A stretch of 5,137 nucleotides of DNA from SAR324 cluster bacterium (GTDB taxonomy: Bacteria > SAR324 > NAC60-12). The first letter of the stretch is position 1. Each line of letters begins with the position of its first letter. The position numbers were made by a program, and so were the translations under genes. The notes beneath the pieces were generated by a model. The model did no database searches and was not told where the DNA came from. It saw only the letters and a program-made list of their open reading frames with translations. Positions 1-5,137 of this stretch are shown here, in pieces. The stretch covers positions 1 through 5,137 of the forward strand of contig JAKUUF010000107.1 in NCBI GenBank assembly GCA_022448705.1, in the 5' to 3' direction.

Positions 1-1
1 C

Positions 2-871
2 GAACCACTGTTAAAAATAGGTATCCGGCAATCTAAATCTAACTTGAAGGCCCCTTTTAATGGAGTAGTGCCAACAAAGAATGTTGATTTGGGTCAATTT
101 GTAAATCCAGGTGCTCATCTGGCAACTTTGCTGGGAAGTGATCAGGCAGAAATTGTGATTGACCTACCGATGGGACGAATGGGATGGCTCCCTCCGTCAA
201 ACAATTCTAATGATCAAGGCAATCAATATCACATTCCTGCCATCGTTTCATTGACTGGAATAAACTCCGCCCCTACACATAAAGCCATTATTAAAAGGCA
301 CTTGTTGGAGCTGACCCCGCGTGGAATGATGGTCCAGCTAATTGCTGAAGTAGATGATCCTTTCCAGATGAAAAATAATTCCCGTTCAAAAAATCCACAA
401 AATTCTGAAACGATTAATTTGACAGAAAAAAACAAGGATAAACTGGAAATATCAGTTAACAGACAAGTCATAAATATCCCCCTTTTTTTGGGTGCCTTTG
501 TGGATGTAGTTATTCCAGGAAGACAGCTTGAAAACGTTGTGCATATTCCCGCAAAAGCCCTTCGTGATCGTGATACTGTGTGGATTGCATCTCAAGGAGA
601 AATTCAGGTTAGGACAGTGAAAATAGCTCATGTTGATTTTGACGATGTATATCTTTCAGGTGGTATTCGAATCGGAGAAAAAATCATCACCTCACCTGTT
701 AAAGGGGCTGCTAACGGAATGAAGGTTCAGCTTGCTGGTATGAAAAAAAAGGACGGAAAAAGCAAGTTAGGAAAGAAATTCAAAGGAGGTAAAAACCGAG
801 AAGGCATTGGAAAAAGGAGAGTTAAAAAACAAAATTCTCCAGAATCAAATTCAAGCAGGGAGAGTCTATGA
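2..871 (+). CDS. RND efflux periplasmic adaptor subunit (membrane fusion protein), 5'-truncated by window edge
   Basis: This is the periplasmic adaptor that links an inner-membrane RND pump to an outer-membrane channel. The frame is open from position 2, so the gene starts before the window. The first TTG at 44 is not a real start, because the residues before it already fit the family. Numbering from position 2: residues 15-23 (LKAPFNGVV) are the conserved return strand of the lipoyl/barrel-sandwich domain, followed by the typical VDLGQFVNPG (28-37). A beta-barrel domain follows (about 48-175), with FVDVVIPGRQLENVVHIP near 166-183. The membrane-proximal domain ends near GMKVQLAG (about 239-246). 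Two features are unusual: an Asn/Lys/Ser-rich stretch (122-156) inside the barrel domain, and a 43-residue basic tail (247-289; 12 Lys, 4 Arg, 4 acidic) after the normal family end. The gene overlaps the permease start by 4 bp, which fixes its partner. The missing part should hold the signal peptide or anchor, the alpha-hairpin and the first half of the lipoyl domain. Substrate cannot be told. Confidence 0.93.
   Translation, partial: EPLLKIGIRQSKSNLKAPFNGVVPTKNVDLGQFVNPGAHLATLLGSDQAEIVIDLPMGRMGWLPPSNNSNDQGNQYHIPAIVSLTGINSAPTHKAIIKRHLLELTPRGMMVQLIAEVDDPFQMKNNSRSKNPQNSETINLTEKNKDKLEISVNRQVINIPLFLGAFVDVVIPGRQLENVVHIPAKALRDRDTVWIASQGEIQVRTVKIAHVDFDDVYLSGGIRIGEKIITSPVKGAANGMKVQLAGMKKKDGKSKLGKKFKGGKNREGIGKRRVKKQNSPESNSSRESL
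857..871 (+). promoter_or_regulatory. Shine-Dalgarno site and ATGA stop/start overlap between adaptor and permease
   Basis: AGGGAG at 857-862 lies 5 nt before the permease ATG (868-870). The adaptor stop TGA (869-871) overlaps that start as ATGA. A purine-rich SD plus the 4-bp overlap supports ATG 868 as the true start. It also implies translational coupling, which would help keep adaptor and pump in a fixed ratio. The coupling itself is inferred. Confidence 0.8.
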
Positions 872-3800
872 TTCGCTGGATGGCAGAACATCAAGTTGCA
901 GCGAACCTGTTGATGATTATAATCCTTTTTGCAGGTGCATTTGGTGTAAAAAATATTAAGCAGGAAGTTTTTCCTGAAATGGATTTGGATTTAATCATTG
1001 TGGCAGTCCCTTATCCAGGTGCTACTCCGGATGAAGTGGAAGAATCTATCATTTTACCCATTGAGGATACTATTAGCGGCATAACTGGAATAAAAAAAAT
1101 TAATGCTACTGCCTCTGAGAATATGGGATACATTCGGATAGAACTGCAAAATGATGCAGATAAAGAAAGTGTATTTGATGATGTAAAATCTGCGGTTGAA
1201 CGTTTGACAACTCTGCCGGAAGAGGCTGAGACACCGCAAATTCAGCAGCCCAGAATTCGTCGTGAAGTTCTGAATCTTACTCTTTACGGAGAAGCCCCGG
1301 CTCGTTCTTTGATAGAGCAGGCACAGGTGGTCCGAAGTACCTTGCTTACTCATCCGGATATTACACAGGTTGATGTGGAACAGCCAAGAGGCTTTGAAAT
1401 GACCCTGGAGATATCGAGTAAGGTTTTGCAACAGCATGCTCTCACACTTAATCAAATTTCCAAAATCATAAATCAGGCAACACTGGACCTACCTGGAGGA
1501 AAAATACAAACCTCAGGAGGTGACATCCTGATTCGCACTAAAGAGCAAAGATACACTGCAGCAGACTATGCCAATATCCCTCTTTTGACAAGTGATCAGG
1601 GTATCTTGAGACTGGGCGACATTGCCCGCATAAGTGATGGATTTGAGGAATCTGATCTTAGCTCTAGATTTAACGGAAAACCTGCAGAAACCATTAAAGT
1701 CTTCCGTGTCGGCAAACAAACACCTACAGATGTCTCAAATGCAGTGCGTTCAAAAATGGAAGAAATTAAGTCACAGCTGCCTTCCAGCATCGAAATGCAG
1801 ATTGTGAACGACCGCTCGTTGGTTCTGAGAGATCGAATTAATTTGCTAATGAAGAATCTTTGGCTTGGACTGGGACTAGTTTTTTTGACTTTGGCATTGT
1901 TTTTACGCATTGATTTGTCTTTTTGGATAATGATGGGAATACCTATAAGTTTTGCAGGAGCATTGATAGCTATGCCTTCGCTTGATACAACTATCAATAT
2001 GATATCTCTGTTTGCATTTATTCTGGTACTGGGGATTGTGGTTGATGATGCAATTGTGGTTGGAGAAAATATTTTCGCGCATCAGGAAATGGGTAAGACA
2101 AATATAAATGCAGCAGTTGATGGAGCAATTGAAATTGGACCGCCTGTTTTGATTACTATTCTTACTACCATCGCGGCTTTCATTCCAATCTATTTTATTC
2201 CTGGTGTGACAGGGAATATTTTTGCAAATATTCCTAATGTCCTGATTGTAGTTTTATTATTTTCCTTGATTGAGGCCATGCTGATTCTGCCTGGACATCT
2301 TTCTCATCTGAATAGGGTAATTAGCTTTTTTCTTGCTCCGTTGGGAAAGATTTTGGAGAAGCCTCGTAATTTTTTTGGTTCTGGACTTGTCTGGATTTCA
2401 CAAAAACCTTTCAGGAAAATTCTTGGCAAGTGCATAGCATATCGCTACGCTGTTTTTGCTTTTGGAATATTTTTTATTCTACTGTGTGTGGGTTTAGTGT
2501 CTGGAGGTCATCTTCGCTTCACTTTTTTCCCAAAAATTGACAGAGACAGGATTACTATAAATGCAAGAATGCCTTTTGGTACACCTGTCACGGTCAGTAG
2601 AGAAATTGAAAGTAAAATGCTGCGTTCTGCCGAGAAATTGCTTCAGGAATATGAAACAGAAGTAGGATTTCCTGTTTATCAAGGAATTTACAGCAATGTC
2701 GGAAGAAAAGGTGGACACAATACTTCTGTAAGAATATATCTTAAACCGTTGGAAGAGAGGGGATTTGCCTCCGTTGAGTTTTCAAGAAAATGGCGCAAAA
2801 TGATAGGCGAAATACCAGGAATTGAAGCACTAAATGTGCGGGCTCGTCGTTCCATGGGCTCAAATTATGATATCGATTTACAGCTGAGTCATCCTGACCC
2901 GCAAATACTTTTGAGAATAGTTGAGCAACTCAAAGAAGATTTTGCTGAGTATCCAGGAGTTAGTAATATTGAGGACAGCACGGAAGACGGCAAAAGCGAA
3001 GTTCAGTTAAGTCTTAGTCCTGCGGGGAGTACTCTCGGTTTAAGCTCTCAAGACTTAACCCAGCAGGTACGTGCATCGTTTCAAGGTGTTTCAGTATCTA
3101 AGTTTTTGCGAGGAAGTGATGAGGTAAACATCAAGCTTCGCCTGCCTTTTGATGAGCGCCGATACCAGCGTGACCTGGAAGATTTAATAATACTTGCTCC
3201 AGGAGGAGAGCGTCTTCCTTTGAGACAGGTTGCCGAGTTAAAATATGGTCAATCATATAGTTCCATCAGGCGTGTGGATAGCAGAAGAATAATCAGTGTA
3301 AGAGCGCTTGTTGATTCAGGGATTTCAAATACTGGACAGGTTAAGCGATCCCTTGAAGAAGAATTACTCCCTCAATTAATAGCTAAGTATCCTCAATTAC
3401 AATATACATTTGAAGGATCACACCGTGCGCAGACAAATACTATGGCGGGAATCAGGCAAGGCGGAATTGTGGCCCTAGTGCTCATTTTTAGTTTACTTGC
3501 TCTGCAGTTTCGCAGCTATTTGCAGCCATTCATTATCATGTCCGCTATACCATTTGGTTTTGTTGGAGCAATACTTGGCCATCTTATTTTGGGATATAAC
3601 TTGAGTATAATTAGCGTATTGGGACTTGTTGCACTGACTGGTATTGTTGTCAATGACTCGCTGATTTTAGTTGATTTCATAAACAGGGCACGTTATCGAG
3701 GAGATGCAATAATTCAGGCAGTGCTAGAATCAGGAGTCCGGCGTTTTCGTCCGATTGTGCTTACAACTCTGACCACTTTTTTTGGTTTACTTCCAATGCT

Positions 3801-3984
3801 TTTTGAGCAGTCTCTGCAGGCACGGTTCCTAATTCCAATGGCGATAAGTTTAGCCTTTGGTGTCCTTTTTTCAACCTTTGTTATTCTTATTTTGACTCCA
3901 GTACTTTATGTGATTCTGGAAGATTTTAAAGGTATATTTGGTAGAAAAACTGAAAAAATGGCTGTTAAAGAAAAATTGGTTTAG
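868..3984 (+). CDS. RND efflux transporter permease subunit (AcrB/HAE-type, ACR_tran family)
   Basis: A complete 1038-residue inner-membrane pump, close to the family length (E. coli AcrB has 1049). It should work as a trimer that exports substrates using the proton gradient. The internally duplicated RND layout is visible: TM1 at about 13-30, a first periplasmic porter/docking region (about 33-328), TM2-TM6 (about 329-350, 352-370, 378-402, 427-444, 457-475), TM7 (about 528-546), a second periplasmic region (about 550-860), and TM8-TM12 (about 865-881, 888-906, 914-937, 962-979, 990-1017). The N-terminal EVFPEMDLD and YPGATPDEVEE stretches are typical. TM4 carries the proton-relay pair D393-D394 in GIVVDDAIVVGEN, matching AcrB D407/D408. 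R959 and T966 align with AcrB R971 and T978. The TM10 lysine (AcrB K940) is replaced by N929, followed by D930 (GIVVNDSLILVDF), as in a common RND subgroup. No frameshift is seen. The start overlaps the adaptor stop, so the two form one operon. Substrate is unknown; 'multidrug' would be a guess. Confidence 0.96.
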   Translation: MIRWMAEHQVAANLLMIIILFAGAFGVKNIKQEVFPEMDLDLIIVAVPYPGATPDEVEESIILPIEDTISGITGIKKINATASENMGYIRIELQNDADKESVFDDVKSAVERLTTLPEEAETPQIQQPRIRREVLNLTLYGEAPARSLIEQAQVVRSTLLTHPDITQVDVEQPRGFEMTLEISSKVLQQHALTLNQISKIINQATLDLPGGKIQTSGGDILIRTKEQRYTAADYANIPLLTSDQGILRLGDIARISDGFEESDLSSRFNGKPAETIKVFRVGKQTPTDVSNAVRSKMEEIKSQLPSSIEMQIVNDRSLVLRDRINLLMKNLWLGLGLVFLTLALFLRIDLSFWIMMGIPISFAGALIAMPSLDTTINMISLFAFILVLGIVVDDAIVVGENIFAHQEMGKTNINAAVDGAIEIGPPVLITILTTIAAFIPIYFIPGVTGNIFANIPNVLIVVLLFSLIEAMLILPGHLSHLNRVISFFLAPLGKILEKPRNFFGSGLVWISQKPFRKILGKCIAYRYAVFAFGIFFILLCVGLVSGGHLRFTFFPKIDRDRITINARMPFGTPVTVSREIESKMLRSAEKLLQEYETEVGFPVYQGIYSNVGRKGGHNTSVRIYLKPLEERGFASVEFSRKWRKMIGEIPGIEALNVRARRSMGSNYDIDLQLSHPDPQILLRIVEQLKEDFAEYPGVSNIEDSTEDGKSEVQLSLSPAGSTLGLSSQDLTQQVRASFQGVSVSKFLRGSDEVNIKLRLPFDERRYQRDLEDLIILAPGGERLPLRQVAELKYGQSYSSIRRVDSRRIISVRALVDSGISNTGQVKRSLEEELLPQLIAKYPQLQYTFEGSHRAQTNTMAGIRQGGIVALVLIFSLLALQFRSYLQPFIIMSAIPFGFVGAILGHLILGYNLSIISVLGLVALTGIVVNDSLILVDFINRARYRGDAIIQAVLESGVRRFRPIVLTTLTTFFGLLPMLFEQSLQARFLIPMAISLAFGVLFSTFVILILTPVLYVILEDFKGIFGRKTEKMAVKEKLV

Positions 3985-4034
3985 CGCATATTTAAGCTTT
4001 TATAAATTTGCTATTTTTAAACTTAATTTATTTA
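3985..4034 (+). other. AT-rich gap between permease and rnhA; possible weak promoter
   Basis: This 50-bp stretch is almost all A/T and holds no hairpin followed by a T-run, so no terminator is seen after the permease. A TATAAA box at 4001-4006 could act as a -10 element. The best upstream partner is TTGGTT at 3976-3981, with a long 19-nt spacer and only half a match to the -35 consensus. rnhA may have its own weak promoter here or rely on read-through from the pump operon; the sequence does not decide. Confidence 0.2.
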
Positions 4035-4496
4035 ATGTCCAAAACAAAAGTAGAGATTTACACAGACGGAGCATGTTCACCTAATCCGGGAGTTGGAGGA
4101 TGGGGAGCTATTTTGATTTCCAGCAAACACAAAATTCGTACAGAAATTTCAGGGGCTGAAGGGGATTCCACTAATAACCGTATGGAGATGACTGCTGCAA
4201 TAAAGGCTCTGGAAGCACTAAAGAAGCCATGTGTCGTTGATCTCTATACAGACTCAAGTTATCTGAAAAATGCCTTTGAACAAAAGTGGCTGAATAACTG
4301 GAAGAACAAAGGATGGAGAACAAAGGGAGGGGACCCTGTTGCGAACAAGGACCTCTGGCTTCGTCTACTTGAAGTTAGCCAAAACCATGAAGTTTCATGG
4401 TACTGGGTTAAAGGGCATTCAGGACATCCGGAAAATGAACGCTGTGACGAACTTGCTGTTAAGGCCAGAAAGGAATGGTCAAAATCAGCAAAATAA
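4035..4496 (+). CDS. rnhA: Ribonuclease HI
   Basis: This cytoplasmic endonuclease cuts the RNA strand of RNA:DNA hybrids with divalent metal ions, acting on R-loops and replication primers. From ATG 4035 it has 153 residues, against 155 in E. coli. The four catalytic acids are present: D11 (in IYTDGACSPNPG), E51 (in TNNRMEMTA), D73 (in LYTDSSY) and D138 (in NERCDELA), with the mobile-loop histidine H128 in VKGHSGH. The basic, tryptophan-rich handle region that helps bind the hybrid is also present (W85, W89, W94, with K84, K90, K92, R95, K97). The frame extends upstream to a TTG at 4008, but the extra residues (MLFLNLIYL) are hydrophobic and absent from the family, so the ATG before MSKTK is preferred. 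No Shine-Dalgarno site precedes it; the leader is AT-rich. It lies 50 bp after the permease on the same strand, with no functional link apparent. Confidence 0.97.
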   Translation: MSKTKVEIYTDGACSPNPGVGGWGAILISSKHKIRTEISGAEGDSTNNRMEMTAAIKALEALKKPCVVDLYTDSSYLKNAFEQKWLNNWKNKGWRTKGGDPVANKDLWLRLLEVSQNHEVSWYWVKGHSGHPENERCDELAVKARKEWSKSAK

Positions 4497-4525
4497 GATT
4501 GGATCTATAAAATCTAAATTGACTG
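4497..4525. other. 29-bp convergent intergenic gap between rnhA and the ytfJ-like gene; weak terminator-like repeats
   Basis: Two converging genes end here. On the minus strand AGATT (4515-4511) can pair with AATCT (4500-4496) around a 10-nt loop, followed by TATTTTG, a weak terminator-like shape for the minus-strand gene. On the plus strand TTGGAT (4499-4504) can pair with ATCCAA (4529-4534), but no T-run follows. Both stems are short (5-6 bp), so the terminator role is only tentative. Confidence 0.2.
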
Positions 4526-4530
4526 TCAAT
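4518..4530. repeat. Perfect 13-bp palindrome over the end of the ytfJ-like gene
   Basis: ATTGAC-T-GTCAAT is a perfect 6+1+6 inverted repeat overlapping the TGA stop (4528-4526) of the minus-strand gene. The single central base rules out a stable RNA hairpin with the full stem. It could be a protein-binding dyad, but its position at a gene end makes chance more likely. Confidence 0.3.
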
Positions 4531-5053
4531 CCAAATTATCCCAAACCACTTTTACAATTTCCTTAACCTGTGCGTCTGTGAATTTACCATCAACACTGTA
4601 AAGCACCCTGCCGTCCTTACCAAATACTATTACGTCACTGTTATCATCACTTAAGCCCCACTTCTTAACCAAAGTTTTATCAAGGTCTTTCACATATACA
4701 GTTTCCTTGTGTTTCTCCTGCTTGCTTTTTAGTTTCATGTTGATTGCAAAATTTGGCAGCCAGGTAGCAGCCATATTTGCCATTCCTATCGAACCATATT
4801 TTTCTTTTGGATAATTTTCTGCTTTGAGTGCGTCACTTACATGGTTATTCAATTCGGATTCATCAGGGTCAACATAGAAAAGAACAATTACTTTTTCGGA
4901 AACGAGTTCTTCACTGCTCCATTGCGTACCGTCAATCCTCCCGCCCAAATCGCCTTTAAGAACTATTTTTGGTGGTATTTCTCCGATGGGCAATTCTGCC
5001 AACAGCATTGTTGGAACAAGTATTAAAATAATTTTAATTGCTAATATTCTCAT
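4526..5053 (-). CDS. ytfJ: YtfJ-family periplasmic protein (thioredoxin-like fold, no cysteines)
   Basis: A 175-residue exported protein. Residues 1-19 form a signal peptide: R2 and K7, a hydrophobic core ILAIKIILILVP, and a probable cut after A19 (LLA|E). The mature part resembles the YtfJ/HI0045 family: W45 before a beta-strand VIVLFYVD (55-62), then a long helix region (about 65-80), and the typical C-terminal block with a strand DVIVFGKDGRVLYSVDG (140-156) and a final helix (FTDAQVKEIVKVVWDNL). E. coli YtfJ has a similar end (DKDGRVQWAKDGALT). The fold looks thioredoxin-like, but there is no cysteine anywhere. DPDES sits where a CXXC would be, so ordinary disulfide redox chemistry is excluded. 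Biochemical function of the family is unknown to me. The start ATG 5053-5051 is supported by the signal peptide, though no Shine-Dalgarno site precedes it. It converges on rnhA with a 29-bp gap, so it is transcribed separately. Family assignment is by recalled motif likeness; the gene symbol is tentative. Confidence 0.8.
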   Translation of the reverse strand: MRILAIKIILILVPTMLLAELPIGEIPPKIVLKGDLGGRIDGTQWSSEELVSEKVIVLFYVDPDESELNNHVSDALKAENYPKEKYGSIGMANMAATWLPNFAINMKLKSKQEKHKETVYVKDLDKTLVKKWGLSDDNSDVIVFGKDGRVLYSVDGKFTDAQVKEIVKVVWDNLD

Positions 5054-5137
5054 GGCATTTTATTTAGTAGAGGTTTAATTGTTATCCGAAAATTAGAACT
5101 TATAATTTAAAGATAAAAATCAAAATAGATTTTTTCA
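5054..5137. other. AT-rich non-coding region upstream of the ytfJ-like gene
   Basis: These 84 bp contain no credible gene. The region should hold the minus-strand promoter, and TATAAG-like and GATAAC-like -10 boxes can be found on that strand. None has a matching -35 at about 17 bp, so I do not assign one. No Shine-Dalgarno sequence lies before the ATG at 5053. Confidence 0.5.
5115..5134. repeat. Short inverted repeat near the window edge
   Basis: AAAAATC (5115-5121) and GATTTTT (5128-5134) form a perfect 7-bp inverted repeat with a 6-nt A-rich loop. With one G:C pair the hairpin would be weak. It could be part of a terminator for a gene lying beyond the window, or chance in AT-rich DNA. Confidence 0.25.

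Noticed and set aside
44..46. TTG at 44 as the adaptor start
   Set aside because: The frame is open to the window edge and the upstream residues continue the lipoyl-domain pattern, so the gene is truncated by the window, not started here.
783..790. Perfect SD-like AAGGAGGT inside the adaptor tail
   Set aside because: No start codon follows within about 5-12 nt; it comes from Lys-Gly-Gly codons.
1054..1455. 133-codon minus-strand open frame inside the permease gene (and similar ones at 229-471, 1513-1719, 1596-1997, 2494-2718)
   Set aside because: They lie antisense to strongly supported coding sequence, show no recognisable domain, and look like shadows of the real genes.
1515..1521. AGGAGGT inside the permease gene as an internal ribosome site
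   Set aside because: No start codon lies at a suitable distance and the frame is well inside the porter domain.
4339..4566. 75-codon plus-strand frame running from within rnhA into the convergent gene
   Set aside because: It overlaps the catalytic part of RNase HI in another frame and has no family features or SD.
4841..5026. 61-codon plus-strand frame opposite the ytfJ-like gene
   Set aside because: The minus strand encodes a signal peptide and family motifs here; this frame has no features of its own.
5077..5088. CGGATAACAATT on the minus strand, identical to one half of the lac O1 operator
   Set aside because: The other half of the operator is not present, and there is no lac-type regulator or sugar gene; this is chance in AT-rich DNA.
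1..5137. A new multi-gene defence, mobile or biosynthetic system
   Set aside because: All coding space is filled by an efflux operon, RNase HI and a YtfJ-like protein; no transposase, integrase, array, toxin-antitoxin pair or RNA gene is visible.

Overview
The window comes from the chromosome (or a chromosomal fragment) of a Gram-negative bacterium. It encodes an inner-membrane RND efflux pump with its periplasmic adaptor, plus a small exported protein with a signal peptide. Base composition is AT-rich by eye (roughly 40% GC, not computed). The RND/adaptor subtype, a standard bacterial RNase HI and a YtfJ-family periplasmic protein fit a proteobacterial or proteobacteria-like lineage. I cannot place it more precisely from sequence alone.

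Layout. Positions 2-871 (+) hold the C-terminal 289 codons of an RND periplasmic adaptor (membrane fusion protein); its start lies before the window. It overlaps by 4 bp (ATGA) with a complete RND permease at 868-3984 (+). A 50-bp AT-rich gap follows, then a complete ribonuclease HI gene (rnhA, 4035-4496, +). Only 29 bp separate its end from the end of a convergent gene, a YtfJ-family secreted protein (4526-5053, -). The last 84 bp are AT-rich and non-coding, and include the upstream region of that gene.

How the genes work together. Adaptor and permease form one translationally coupled unit that would build a tripartite proton-driven exporter with an outer-membrane TolC-type channel, which is not in the window. 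RNase HI is a housekeeping enzyme that degrades RNA in RNA:DNA hybrids. It probably sits downstream by chance or by transcriptional read-through. The YtfJ-like gene is on the opposite strand and separately transcribed.

I found no mobile element, CRISPR array, RNA gene or new multi-gene system. The points most worth a second look are the lysine-rich tail of the adaptor with an A8 run at its start, a polar insertion in the adaptor, the Asn-Asp pair replacing the usual TM10 lysine in the permease, and the cysteine-free thioredoxin-like YtfJ protein.
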